From: Bog-756 sp963824645
GTDB lineage: Bacteria; Actinomycetota; Acidimicrobiia; Acidimicrobiales; RAAP-2
DNA: 64,000 nucleotides
Direction of reading: 5' to 3'
NCBI GenBank assembly: GCA_963824645.1
Contig: CAWGQC010000003.1
Location: 434,001 to 498,000, forward strand
Under the pieces are notes generated by a model that saw only the letters and a program-made list of their open reading frames with translations, did not search any database and was not told the origin of the DNA. Made by a program: the position numbers and the translations under genes. Of the stretch, positions 25,413-35,642 are shown one piece after another. Each line of letters starts with the position of its first letter. Positions within the stretch are counted from its first letter, which is position 1.

Positions 25413-26927
25413 ATGACCGACCCAGACGTTCACCAAGTCCAGCGGAGCATCCCGCTCGGAATTTCGGGGACGGTAGGCGTCGTCGGATGTATCTGCATTC
25501 TCGTCGGTGTTGCTCAGGCCGGGTCCCCCTTCGCGTCGAAGCTCCCAGATTCCTGGTACTTCGGGGCAACCAATGGGACGTCCGGCTCCGGCCAAGACGG
25601 CACGTTCTTGGCCATCATGCTCTTGTATCTGGGCGCCCTTCTCATGATCGGCTCCTGGTTCGAGATCGTTCGGACATTGCGTCGCAATCCGGAGACACCG
25701 GTCAGGACGGTCGTGGCCATAATCGTTGCATGGGCGGTACCGGTACTGGCAATGCCCCCACTCTTCAGTCGCGACGTCTACAGCTATGCAGCACAGGGTG
25801 AGATGGTTAGTCGGGGCCTCAACCCGTACGTCCACGGGCCGACGGTACTTGGACGGAATGCCTTTCTTCGGCTTGTGGACCCGATCTGGAAAAATGCCAG
25901 ATCGCCCTATGGCCCTGCGTGGGAACGACTGGCGGGAGGGGTTGTCCAGCTTGCCCGTCACGACGTGATCGCCGCCATTGTCGGGTTTCGACTTGTTGCG
26001 CTCATCGGGATCGGATTGATTGCCTGGGGAGTACCCGTTCTCGCCAGATCAGTTGGGCGTGATCCCGCTCCAGCTCTGGCGCTCGCCGTTCTCAATCCGC
26101 TCGTCCTACTCGTGCTCCTTGGCGGCGCCCACAACGACGCCCTGATGCTCGGACTTCTCGTTGCCGGGTGTGCAGCAGCAAGACGGGATCATGTGCTGAC
26201 CGGCTTGTTGCTGTGCGCGCTGGCCGCAGAGGTCAAGATCCCAGCACTCATCGGTGCTCTGTTCATTGGCTGGTGGTCGAGTGATGGAGCCGTCGGTTGG
26301 CGACAGCGCCTGCCGCGGGTCGTGGGTGCCGTCGTCCTCGTGGTGGCCCTGATGGTAATCGTCGGTTTGATTTCTGGATTGGGGTGGCACTGGCTCGACG
26401 GACTCACGAATCCCGGCGTGGTGGTGTCATGGGTAGACCCGGTCACCGCCTTGGGCCTGTCGCTGAGCCACCTCTCGGGGGCACTCGGCTTGGGCGCCCA
26501 CTCGACCGCCTATGTCCAGTCGGCCCGGGCTGTGGGGCTTGCTCTGGCTGCCGTGGTCTCCGTTGGATTGTTCCTGCGCTCGAACCGAGTTGGCACGGTG
26601 CAGGCGCTGGGTTGGAGCCTCCTTGTCTTCGTGATCCTGGGTCCGGTCGTTTGGCCCTGGTACGAGACGTGGGGATTCGTTTTTCTGGCCGTGATCGCCG
26701 AGGCATGGACCCTGCGCCTTCTCCTCGGGCTTTCGGCCATCGCGTGTTTCGCCGACCTTCCACCCGTTCGCTATTACCAGACCACCGGCCCGGTCCTGGC
26801 CATCGTCTGCTGGACGCTTCTGGTCGGAGTGATCATCGCCTATGGCCTGATCCGACTGGTCCCCTCGCTCACTCGGACTTGGCCGACCGATGCCGACGGG
26901 TCCAGGGTCCGGGCGTTGTCGGAGTAG
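25413..26927 (+). CDS. Polyprenol-phosphate-mannose-dependent alpha-(1->6)-mannosyltransferase, MptB-like
   Basis: The ATG at 25413 gives a 504-residue membrane protein with about twelve to thirteen hydrophobic helices. The first periplasmic loop has FSRDVYSYAAQGEMVSRGLNPY, the acidic catalytic-loop motif of the GT-C type MptA/MptB family. The SPYGPAWE, HNDALMLGLL and VKIPALIGALF motifs follow as in that family. These enzymes extend mannan chains of lipomannan-type glycolipids at the outer membrane face using polyprenol phosphate-mannose. No other mannan genes are adjacent, so the exact acceptor is not known. Confidence 0.85.
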   Translation: MTDPDVHQVQRSIPLGISGTVGVVGCICILVGVAQAGSPFASKLPDSWYFGATNGTSGSGQDGTFLAIMLLYLGALLMIGSWFEIVRTLRRNPETPVRTVVAIIVAWAVPVLAMPPLFSRDVYSYAAQGEMVSRGLNPYVHGPTVLGRNAFLRLVDPIWKNARSPYGPAWERLAGGVVQLARHDVIAAIVGFRLVALIGIGLIAWGVPVLARSVGRDPAPALALAVLNPLVLLVLLGGAHNDALMLGLLVAGCAAARRDHVLTGLLLCALAAEVKIPALIGALFIGWWSSDGAVGWRQRLPRVVGAVVLVVALMVIVGLISGLGWHWLDGLTNPGVVVSWVDPVTALGLSLSHLSGALGLGAHSTAYVQSARAVGLALAAVVSVGLFLRSNRVGTVQALGWSLLVFVILGPVVWPWYETWGFVFLAVIAEAWTLRLLLGLSAIACFADLPPVRYYQTTGPVLAIVCWTLLVGVIIAYGLIRLVPSLTRTWPTDADGSRVRALSE

Positions 26928-27025
26928 CGGCCTTATGAGTCAGCCGGAGGTGCGCGCCACCAGTTCTTCTCGGAAAGAGGTGGCCGAGACTGCATGATTG
27001 TCATGATCTTGACTACGGTTCGACC

Positions 27026-27886
27026 GTGGACGTGCGACGACTGGGGCGGACCGGACACCGCTCCTCGGTGGCTGTGCTCGGAGCCGCCGCGTTTTGGGAC
27101 GCGGACCCCGACCAGACGGCTGCCGCCTTCGCCGACGCCCTGGCCGCCGGCGTCAATCATCTCGATGTGGCCCCGCAGTACGGCCGGGCCCAGGAGCTGC
27201 TCGGCCCCCTGATCCCCGCCGAGCGCCACCGCCTGTTCGTGGCCTGCAAGACGCTCAGGCACAGCGGCGACGGGGTGCGGGCCCAGCTCGACGAATCACT
27301 GACACTGCTCGGTTGCGATCATTTCGATCTCTATCAGCTCCATGCCGTCACCGACCTCCGGGAGCTGGATGCCCGGGCCGGTGCGGTCGAGGCCATCCTG
27401 GCCGCCCGCCAGGAGGGTTTGTGTCGCTGGGTGGGCATCACCGGGCACGAGATGACCGCTCCCGCCGCCCATCTCGAGGCGCTCCGCCGCTACGACCTGG
27501 ACACGGTGATGTTTCCGGTGAACCCCCAGCTGTGGTCGGACCCCACCTACCGGAGGGATGCCGAGTCCCTGTTGGCCTACGCCGAGGACCACGACGTGGG
27601 GGTGATGGCCATCAAAGCCGCCGCCGCCCGACCGTGGGGCAACCAGAGCCGCGACGCCGGCACCTGGTACCAGCCCTACACCACACCGGCCGACGTGGAG
27701 CGTGGCATCGGCTTCGCCCTATCCACTCCCGGCGTGCACGCCTTCTGCACTCCGGGCGACACCGGTGTCCTCCGCACCGCTCTCGACGCCGCCGCCCGGT
27801 TCACCCCGATGAGCGACAGCCAACGACAAGAAGCCATAGCGGCGGTGGCCCACGAACCGAATATCTTCCCGATGCCCGCCGCCTGA
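27026..27886 (+). CDS. Aldo/keto reductase
   Basis: The GTG start at 27026 gives 286 residues. The AKR tetrad is visible: Asp and Tyr in DVAPQYGRAQELLG, Lys in VACKTLR and His in YQLHAVTD. The C-terminal part, ALSTPGVHAFCTPGDTGVLRTALDAA, matches the AKR subgroup related to YdhF-like predicted oxidoreductases. NADPH-dependent reduction of an aldehyde or ketone is expected; the substrate is unknown. It is convergent with the deacetylase gene. Confidence 0.85.
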   Translation: MDVRRLGRTGHRSSVAVLGAAAFWDADPDQTAAAFADALAAGVNHLDVAPQYGRAQELLGPLIPAERHRLFVACKTLRHSGDGVRAQLDESLTLLGCDHFDLYQLHAVTDLRELDARAGAVEAILAARQEGLCRWVGITGHEMTAPAAHLEALRRYDLDTVMFPVNPQLWSDPTYRRDAESLLAYAEDHDVGVMAIKAAAARPWGNQSRDAGTWYQPYTTPADVERGIGFALSTPGVHAFCTPGDTGVLRTALDAAARFTPMSDSQRQEAIAAVAHEPNIFPMPAA

Positions 27887-27917
27887 ATTGGGCGGCCGGT
27901 GGCGAGGGTGTCGGTGC

Positions 27918-28925
27918 TCACTCCAGGAGGGTGCGCCGCTCTTCCCCGGTGGCCCGCACTTGGTCGTGACCCGGTCCCCCTCCCGTCGGAGGTTCGCTGG
28001 TGCCGCTCCACCCGACCAGCGCGCCGAAGGTGGCTGCCACCGAGGTCTCCAGGGCGCTCAGGTCGTAGCCGCCTTCGAGAAACCATACGGTGCGGCCGGG
28101 AGCCGGGGCGTACCCGGCCACCGTCGGGGCCAGGCGGGCGAAGTCGCCGGCTGACAGCGAGAGATCGGCCAGGGGGTCGGCCCGGTGGGCGTCGAAACCG
28201 GCCGACACCAGAACCCATGTCGGCCCGAAGGCGGCCACGGCCGGGCTGACCAGCTCATCGAAGGCGCGTTCCAGGACGTCGCCGGTGGAGCCCGGCGGCA
28301 GCGGCACATTGAGGGTCGTTCCCCGGGCCGACGGTCCGCCGACGTCGCGGGCCCGACCGGTCCCCGGGTAGCAGGGCCACTGATGGGTCGAGACGTAGAG
28401 CACCCGGGGCTCGTCCCAGAACAGTGCCTCGGTCCCGTTTCCGTGGTGGACGTCCCAATCCACGACGAGCACCCGCTCGCCGGCATCGACCAGTTGGGCG
28501 GCGGCCACGGCCACGTTGTTGATCAGACAGAAGCCCATGGGGCGGTCGGCCAGGGCGTGGTGGCCGGGTGGTCGGGAGGCCACGAAGGCCACGCCGTCTC
28601 CGTTCCGGCGCAGCGCCTCCACAGCCACCAGACCGGCGCCGGCCGACAGTCGGGCCGCCTCCCATGATTCGGCCGTGGCGTAGGTGTCCGGGTCCAGACG
28701 GCCGCCCCCCTCGGCGCAGTGGCGACGCAGATCATCCAGGTAGTCCGACGTATGGACCCGGGTCAGTTCGGCGGTGTCCGCCAACCGGGTGGGCAGCACG
28801 ACGAGGTCGCTGCCCAGGTCGAGCCGGTCTACCCCCCGCATGACGGCACGGACCCGGTCGGGCCGTTCCGGATGGGAACGGCTGGTGTGCGCGTCGGCTT
28901 CGACCGGTCCCACCACGATCAGCAT
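27918..28925 (-). CDS. Histone deacetylase-family (AcuC/APAH-like) amidohydrolase
   Basis: Starting at the ATG at 28925 (MLIVVGPVEADAH), the protein has 335 residues. The zinc-deacetylase motifs are complete: HPERPDR near the N-terminus, RPPGHHA (catalytic His pair), VDWDVHHGNGT (zinc-binding Asp and His), STHQWPCYPGTG, and SAGFDAHRADPL with the second zinc Asp. A Gly-rich FLEGGYDLSAL end follows. Bacterial members remove acetyl groups from lysine, polyamines or small amides. No acetoin genes adjoin it. Confidence 0.9.
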   Translation of the reverse strand: MLIVVGPVEADAHTSRSHPERPDRVRAVMRGVDRLDLGSDLVVLPTRLADTAELTRVHTSDYLDDLRRHCAEGGGRLDPDTYATAESWEAARLSAGAGLVAVEALRRNGDGVAFVASRPPGHHALADRPMGFCLINNVAVAAAQLVDAGERVLVVDWDVHHGNGTEALFWDEPRVLYVSTHQWPCYPGTGRARDVGGPSARGTTLNVPLPPGSTGDVLERAFDELVSPAVAAFGPTWVLVSAGFDAHRADPLADLSLSAGDFARLAPTVAGYAPAPGRTVWFLEGGYDLSALETSVAATFGALVGWSGTSEPPTGGGPGHDQVRATGEERRTLLE

Positions 28926-29093
28926 CGCTTCCAGTGTGCCCCGAAAAGCAGACCCGGCGCCCCAACGACCGGACCCGACAACCGACCGGGCGAGCGGCCC
29001 GATGGGCCTGTGGGATGCGGTCCCCATCCGGAACCCGGTGACCAGGTACGCCTAGGGTGATGCGATGTCGATGCAGCCTCGGGGCGGCCGGGC

Positions 29094-30320
29094 ATGATGG
29101 TGGCCACCGCCACCGGCGTGACAGCGCAGACCCTCACCACTCTCGCCCTCATCGCCCTGGCCGCCGTTCTGGCTCCGCTCCTGTCCGAGTTGACCGGCCG
29201 TCTGGCGGTGCCCGAGATCGTCATCCAGATCGGCTTCGGCATTCTGCTCGGCCCCTATGTGTTCGATCTGGCCCACGTGGGCAACGTGGTCACCGGTCTC
29301 TCGGACCTGGGCCTGACCTACCTCATCTTCCTGGCCGGCTACGAACTCGATCTGAACCGGATCCGGGGCAGGCCCCTGGAGTTGGCGGCCACCGGATGGG
29401 CGGTCTCCCTCGTCATCGGCATGGCCACGGCCTTCGCCCTGGTGTCGGCCGGGCTGGCCCGGGACACGGTGGTGGTGGGTCTGGCCCTCACCACGACGGC
29501 GCTCGGCACCCTGGTTCCCATCCTCAACGACGCCGGGGTCATGCCCACCCCGTTCGGCTCGTACATCTCGGCCATAGGCACCGTCGGGGAGTTCGGCCCC
29601 ATTGTGGCGGTGGCCCTCCTCTTGACCAACAAGGAGCCGCTGATCACCTCGCTCCTCCTGATCCTGTTCGTGGCCGTGGCCGTGGTCACTGTGCTGGTGG
29701 CGGCTCGCGATCAACCGCCGGCTGTGGTCTCGCTGCTCAACCGGCACCTGGATTCGAGCGCCCAGTTGCCCGTCCGCATCTCTCTTCTGCTCATCGTCCT
29801 CCTGGTGCTGCTGGCCGAGGTGCTCGGTCTGGACGTGCTGCTCGGGGCGTTCGCCGCCGGCATCGTCATCCGCCTGTTCTCCGCCGGCGGCGAGGCCGTC
29901 ACCATCAAAGCCAAGCTCGAAGCCATCGGCTTCGGCTTCCTCATCCCCATCTTCTTCGTGGTCAGCGGAATCGACTTCGACCTGCACGTATTCATCAACC
30001 ACCCGCTCTCCCTGTGGCGGGTACCCGTTTTTCTGGCCCTCATGCTGGTGGCCCGGGGGGCACCTGTCTTCCTCCTCTACCGCGGGATCCTCAAACCGGT
30101 CGAGCGCATTCCCATGGCCTTCTTTTCCGCTACCGGACTGCCGCTCATCGTGGTCATCACCAGCATCGCCCTCGAGGAGAAGCGCATGCTCGAGGTCAAC
30201 GCCGCCTCGCTGGTGGCGGCCGGAATGCTGTCGGTCATGCTGTTCCCCCTTCTCGGCCTCGGGCGGTTGCGCAAAGCCGGTCTGGCCGGTGCTTCCGAGA
30301 GCACCCCGGCCGAGAGCTAG
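29094..30320 (+). CDS. Cation:proton antiporter (CPA2 / KefB-type membrane domain)
   Basis: A 408-residue membrane protein with about twelve helices and no cytoplasmic TrkA-N domain, so it is only the transport part of the CPA2 family. The motif VLGLDVLLGAFAAGIVIRL with a membrane-embedded acidic residue and the LTYLIFLAGYELDLNRIR segment are typical. It probably exchanges Na+ or K+ for protons. An 11-base tandem duplication (CCGAGAGCTAG, twice) begins at its last codons and includes the TAG stop. Confidence 0.85.
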   Translation: MMVATATGVTAQTLTTLALIALAAVLAPLLSELTGRLAVPEIVIQIGFGILLGPYVFDLAHVGNVVTGLSDLGLTYLIFLAGYELDLNRIRGRPLELAATGWAVSLVIGMATAFALVSAGLARDTVVVGLALTTTALGTLVPILNDAGVMPTPFGSYISAIGTVGEFGPIVAVALLLTNKEPLITSLLLILFVAVAVVTVLVAARDQPPAVVSLLNRHLDSSAQLPVRISLLLIVLLVLLAEVLGLDVLLGAFAAGIVIRLFSAGGEAVTIKAKLEAIGFGFLIPIFFVVSGIDFDLHVFINHPLSLWRVPVFLALMLVARGAPVFLLYRGILKPVERIPMAFFSATGLPLIVVITSIALEEKRMLEVNAASLVAAGMLSVMLFPLLGLGRLRKAGLAGASESTPAES

Positions 30321-30411
30321 CCGAGAGCTAGCGGAGGAGCCGGGCGGGAGCTGGGCCGGGAGCTGGAAGCACGGGGCTATCCGGTCGTTGTCTCGGCCGA
30401 CCGGCCGGGCC

Positions 30412-31092
30412 TCAGGGTGTGGGGCGCTGGACGCTGAACCAGTCGCGTGCGTCCAGATAGGAGGCGAAGGCGGTGGCGATGGCATCGATGTCGCCGGCGC
30501 TCTTGGGCCGCTGGAGTTCGTACACATGGGGAAAATCCAGCCATCCGGTCACGTGCTCCCACAGACGCACGGCGTCGGCCCCGGACGGGGGATTGACCAG
30601 GACCGGGCCGAACAGGGCCTGTCCGTCGTCGAACACCAGCGTGGGCACCCCGAAACCCCCCTTGGCCAGCACGATCTCGTGCTCGGCCCGGATCTCGTCT
30701 CCGGTGGTCGGATCGTCGATGGCGGCCCGGACGATGCCCGGATCGAGGCCCATTTCAGCCAACAGCTCCTCGGCCACCTCCGGCCGGTGGGGCTTGCGTC
30801 CCTCGACGTGCAGGGCGTTTCCGGCCACCTGGTACCAGCGGTCGAGCAGGTCCATGTCGGTGCGGCGCAGATACGCCCCGATCCGCATCATCGACCACCC
30901 GTAGGACCAGTCCCGCTCCCACGGGTGCTTCTTTCCCTCGACCCGGTTGACCTCTTCGAGACTGAAGAAGCGCCAACGCACTGCGAGCCCGGTCTGGGCG
31001 CGCACTTCGCGGATCCACAGCGAGGTCTGGAAGGCATACGGGCACATGATGTCGAGGTGGAAGTCGACGGCGGTGGGCGGTGGGCTGGTCAT
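30412..31092 (-). CDS. DsbA-family (FrnE/Rv2466c-like) thioredoxin-fold protein
   Basis: A 226-residue protein with the thioredoxin-fold start VDFHLDIMCPYAF and a cis-Pro region GFGVPTLVFDDGQALFGP, as in DsbA-like FrnE and 2-hydroxychromene-2-carboxylate isomerase relatives. The active site is CPYA, with the second cysteine of a CxxC replaced by Ala, so a glutathione- or mycothiol-type transferase or isomerase chemistry is more likely than disulfide oxidation. There is no signal peptide, so it is cytoplasmic. It ends up only nine bases from the aldo/keto reductase stop and may be co-transcribed with it. Confidence 0.75.
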   Translation of the reverse strand: MTSPPPTAVDFHLDIMCPYAFQTSLWIREVRAQTGLAVRWRFFSLEEVNRVEGKKHPWERDWSYGWSMMRIGAYLRRTDMDLLDRWYQVAGNALHVEGRKPHRPEVAEELLAEMGLDPGIVRAAIDDPTTGDEIRAEHEIVLAKGGFGVPTLVFDDGQALFGPVLVNPPSGADAVRLWEHVTGWLDFPHVYELQRPKSAGDIDAIATAFASYLDARDWFSVQRPTP

Positions 31093-31100
31093 GGTCGAGA

Positions 31101-32081
<981 letters not shown>

Positions 32082-32187
32082 GGCTACCTCCACTGCGTCC
32101 CCTGGACGGCTTCTCGAACCGACCTTAGGCGTCCGGTTCGACGGTCGCATCACCATCCCGGTGGCGGAGTCATGACACCATCAGGGG

Positions 32188-32667
32188 ATGCCGCTGCTGG
32201 TGGTCCGACATGCGCACGCCGGTAGGAGGAGCGCCTACAGAGGTGACGACCGCCAGCGCCCTCTGTCCCCGAGAGGGCGGGCCTGGGCTGCGGCGTTGGT
32301 ACCTCTGCTGACCCGGTTCGACCCCCACGCCATCATGAGCAGCCCCTTCGTGCGCTGTGTCCAGACGGTGGCTCCCACCGCCGAGGCCGCCGGCCTTTCC
32401 GTTGAACCGACGGACGCATTGGCCGAGGGACAGGGGGTCGAAGGCCTGTCCTTGCTGGAGCGACTAGCCGGCCGGTCTGTCATCCTCTGCACCCACGGGG
32501 ACGTGGCCACCGCCATGCTCGGGCTGCTCTGGACTGATCCCAAGCGGTCCCCACCTCCGACCCTCAAACTGCAGAAGGGCGACGTCTGGGTCATCGAACC
32601 GGAAGGCTCGTCCCTGGTCATCGTGGACCACATCCGGCGCACCAAGACGGACTCGACCTCCGAGTAG
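32188..32667 (+). CDS. Histidine phosphatase (SixA-like)
   Basis: A 159-residue histidine phosphatase superfamily member with the catalytic RHAHAG at 7-12 and the second histidine in LCTHGDVATA. MSSPFVRCVQT supplies the arginine and serine of the phosphate pocket. The size and the RHAHAG form match SixA, which dephosphorylates phosphohistidine or acts as a small housekeeping phosphatase. No specific partner is indicated by the neighbours. Confidence 0.85.
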   Translation: MPLLVVRHAHAGRRSAYRGDDRQRPLSPRGRAWAAALVPLLTRFDPHAIMSSPFVRCVQTVAPTAEAAGLSVEPTDALAEGQGVEGLSLLERLAGRSVILCTHGDVATAMLGLLWTDPKRSPPPTLKLQKGDVWVIEPEGSSLVIVDHIRRTKTDSTSE

Positions 32668-32763
32668 GAGGCACCGGATAACGGGCCACGGGGGAATCAG
32701 AGGACCAGAGGCAAGAGCGCAGGGAGAGGGGGAGAAACCGGCCCGCCACTACGCTGTGGGGAA

Positions 32764-34119
32764 ATGAGCGACCTGATCCGGTTCGATGCCGGTTCCGTCG
32801 GGGCCTTCCGGGTGGTCGATCGGTCCTTCGACGCCGCCACCCGGACCGTGTCACTGGGCTACGCCTTCGACAGCGGGCAGACCTTCACCGAGACGATCAC
32901 ATTCGAGACGCCCACCGACGGTGAGGGGGACAGCGACGGGCCCGGTCTGCAGAGGGCATTGCTCCACCTGCACATCGCCGCCGGTACCAGCTACTACAAG
33001 GCGGCCGCCCCCATCCGTATCGACCTCAGTGACGATCTGAGCCCCGCCGAGCTGGCCTTCCATCGACACCTCTACGACGAGGGCCTCCGCGAGTTCGCCG
33101 TGACCAACGGCCTGCCGGTTCCCCTTCCCCAGGATCTGCGGCCGCGCTCCCTCGTCGAACCGGACGGGCCGCACCGCTCCACCCGCCCCGGGGGCATTCT
33201 GGTTCCCATCGGGGGCGGGAAGGACTCGATGGTGCTCATCGAGTCCCTGGCCCCCCTCAAACCGCGTTTGTTCGCTGTCGATCCCCATCCACTGGTGGTC
33301 GACCTGGCCCGACAGACCGGACTCGACTTGGTGGTGGTGCGCCGCAAGCTGTCGCCTGAGTTGGCCCGCCTCAACGACGCCGGAGCCCTCAACGGACACG
33401 TGCCCATCACCGCCATCCTCTCGTTGATAGCGGTGGTCGGCAGCTTCCTCTACGGGTACGACACCATTGTGATGGCCGTCGAACGCTCGGCCAGCGAGGA
33501 GACCACGGTGGTCGACGGCATGCCGGTCAACCACCAGTACTCCAAGAGCCTGGATTTCGAGCGGGGTCTGGCTCGGCTGGTCTCCACATCCGTCGACCCC
33601 GACATCGTCTACGCCTCCGCCCTCCGTCCCTACTCGGAGTTGGCCATCGCCCGCGCCTTCGCCCGGCTCACCCGCTACCACTCCACTTTCTGCAGCTGCA
33701 ACACCGTGTTCCGTCGATCGGATCCGGTGGGGGAGGGGTGGTGCGGGAACTGCCCCAAGTGTCGGTTCGTGGCCCTGGTGCTGGCCCCGTTCCTCGACCC
33801 GGCCGACGTCACCGCCATCATCGGGCGCGACCTGTTCGCCGATCCCCACCAGGTGGCCGGTTTCGCCGCTCTGATGAGTGACGACGACAAGCCCTTCGAA
33901 TGCGTGGGGGAGCGACGCGAGTCGGCGGCCGCTCTCCGGATCCTCTCCTCGCTTCCGGCCTGGAAGGACGCCCCCGTGGTCGTCGCCCTGGCCGACCGGG
34001 CCCAGGCCCTGGTGTCCGATGACGATGTCAGTGAGCTTCTCACCCCCCGCACCGACCTGGCCTATCCGGTGGCGGCAGTGGCGGCCGCCGTGGAGCGCCT
34101 GTTGTCGGAGGCCGGGTGA
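32764..34119 (+). CDS. murL: UDP-N-acetyl-alpha-D-muramoyl-L-alanyl-L-glutamate epimerase, MurL
   Basis: The 451-residue protein has an adenylating PP-loop-like motif PIGGGKDS (148-155) and a cysteine cluster (FCSCNTVF and WCGNCPKC) that probably binds zinc. Both are characteristic of MurL, described in Xanthomonas oryzae. That enzyme converts the terminal L-glutamate of UDP-MurNAc-L-Ala-L-Glu to D-glutamate with ATP, bypassing free D-glutamate. The stop overlaps the next gene's GTG (GTGA), and the next gene is the matching L-glutamate ligase, which makes the assignment strong. Confidence 0.88.
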   Translation: MSDLIRFDAGSVGAFRVVDRSFDAATRTVSLGYAFDSGQTFTETITFETPTDGEGDSDGPGLQRALLHLHIAAGTSYYKAAAPIRIDLSDDLSPAELAFHRHLYDEGLREFAVTNGLPVPLPQDLRPRSLVEPDGPHRSTRPGGILVPIGGGKDSMVLIESLAPLKPRLFAVDPHPLVVDLARQTGLDLVVVRRKLSPELARLNDAGALNGHVPITAILSLIAVVGSFLYGYDTIVMAVERSASEETTVVDGMPVNHQYSKSLDFERGLARLVSTSVDPDIVYASALRPYSELAIARAFARLTRYHSTFCSCNTVFRRSDPVGEGWCGNCPKCRFVALVLAPFLDPADVTAIIGRDLFADPHQVAGFAALMSDDDKPFECVGERRESAAALRILSSLPAWKDAPVVVALADRAQALVSDDDVSELLTPRTDLAYPVAAVAAAVERLLSEAG

Positions 34120-35501
34120 CCCTCGAGGAGCTCTGCCGCCGGCGGGTGGCCGTGTGGGGAATCGGCCACGAGGGCCTGGCCATGGTCCGACTGCTCGGCC
34201 AACGGGGGGTTCGGCCCATTCTCATCGACGACCAGCCGACCGCCGCCGACACCCGGCTCGGGAACGATCACCTCGGCGGGGTGGTCCATCCCTATCAGGT
34301 CGACTGGAGGGACATCGACGTCGTGGTGCGGGCCCCCGGCGTGAGTCGTTACCGTCCCGAGCTGAGCCGGGCCGTCGCTTCAGGAGTGTCGGTCACCACG
34401 GCCATGGCCGTCTGGTTGGAGGACTTCGTCGATGCCCCGGTGGTGGCCATCACCGGCACCAAGGGCAAATCCACCACGGCGGCCCTCACCGCATCCATAC
34501 TCCGGGCCGGAGGACGAAACGTCGCCCTCATCGGCAACATCGGGGTGCCGGTGACCGACATGTACGACCGGGAACGGGCCGACGCCTACGTGGTCGAGGT
34601 GTCCTCCTACCAAGCCGCCGACGTGGCGGTGAGCCCGGAGGTGTGCGTCCTGACCAGCCTGGCCCCCGATCACCTGGACTGGCACGGTGGTGAAGAGGCC
34701 TACTACCGCGACAAGCTACGGCTCATCGAGGCCGGACCGGCCGGGGCCGTCGCTGTCAACGCGGCCAGCGCCGAAGCGGTGGCCCGCACCGACCACCATC
34801 CTCACCGGATCCTGTTCGGCCCGTCCGGTCGGGTCGTGGTAACCGAGGACGGCACGGTCACGATCGACGACGACGCGGTAGCCCATGCCTCCGACATGGC
34901 CGTCCCCGGCCGACACAACCTCTGGAACCTGTGTGGCGCCCTGGCCGGTGCCTGGCTGCTGGAGAAAGAGGTCCCGACCACCACCGCCATCGCCACCGCC
35001 GTGTCCGCATTCGGGGGCTTACCGTCCCGGTGCCACACCATCGGCCAGAAAGACGGGCTCACTTTCGTCGACGATGCTTTGGCCTCCAACCCTTTTGCCA
35101 CCGAGGCCTCGTTGGCCGCTTTCCCCGACCGTCCGCTCACCCTTGTCCTCGGTGGGGCCGATCGGGGGGTGGACCCCACCGGGCTGCTGGCCGCCATCGT
35201 CGTCCGCCGACCGGAACTCCGGGTCGTGGTTCTGGCCCCTGACACCCAGGGGTGGTCGGACACCTTGGCCACCAGAGCCACCGCCTCGGGATCACCGCTG
35301 GTCGTCGAGCGTGCCACCGACATCGAACAGGCTGTCAAGATGGCCGCCGCCTCGACCCCCCCCGGCGGCGTGGTCCTCTTCTCACCGGCCGCTCCGACCG
35401 AGGTGGGCGAGGGCGGATACGCCGAACGCAGTCGGCGTTTCGCCGCCGCCGCCGGCGTTTCGCCGCCGCCGCCGGACCCGCAGGCGACCGATGAGGATTG
35501 A
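34116..35501 (+). CDS. murD2: UDP-N-acetylmuramoyl-L-alanine--L-glutamate ligase, MurD2
   Basis: A Mur ligase of 461 residues with the ATP loop GTKGKSTT (114-121), IGNIGVPV and the central SLAPDHLDWHGG. The segment VDDALASNPFAT stands where canonical MurD has an NDSKATNP-like motif, a difference typical of MurD2. MurD2 adds L-glutamate to UDP-MurNAc-L-alanine, after which MurL epimerises it. Translational coupling to murL supports this. The last ~20 residues contain the product of a 20-base tandem duplication (35433-35472) that changes frame between copies, so the end differs from a typical RRFAAAA terminus. Confidence 0.88.
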   Translation: MTLEELCRRRVAVWGIGHEGLAMVRLLGQRGVRPILIDDQPTAADTRLGNDHLGGVVHPYQVDWRDIDVVVRAPGVSRYRPELSRAVASGVSVTTAMAVWLEDFVDAPVVAITGTKGKSTTAALTASILRAGGRNVALIGNIGVPVTDMYDRERADAYVVEVSSYQAADVAVSPEVCVLTSLAPDHLDWHGGEEAYYRDKLRLIEAGPAGAVAVNAASAEAVARTDHHPHRILFGPSGRVVVTEDGTVTIDDDAVAHASDMAVPGRHNLWNLCGALAGAWLLEKEVPTTTAIATAVSAFGGLPSRCHTIGQKDGLTFVDDALASNPFATEASLAAFPDRPLTLVLGGADRGVDPTGLLAAIVVRRPELRVVVLAPDTQGWSDTLATRATASGSPLVVERATDIEQAVKMAAASTPPGGVVLFSPAAPTEVGEGGYAERSRRFAAAAGVSPPPPDPQATDED

Positions 35502-35642
35502 CAGGGCACCGGTCGGACAGCCACGGTGGTCATGGCCCGATCCACCGCCGGTCCCCGTCGGTGAGTCCGGACACCCGTGGGGTTACGGGCGCGGATCTGG
35601 GCACGACGGGGCATTGACCTCGGAAAACGGAGGAGCACGGAC

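Noticed and set aside
29052..30527. A 491-codon open frame on the minus strand
   Set aside because: It lies opposite the CPA2 antiporter; the translation is Gln/Glu/Gly/His-rich and resembles no family.
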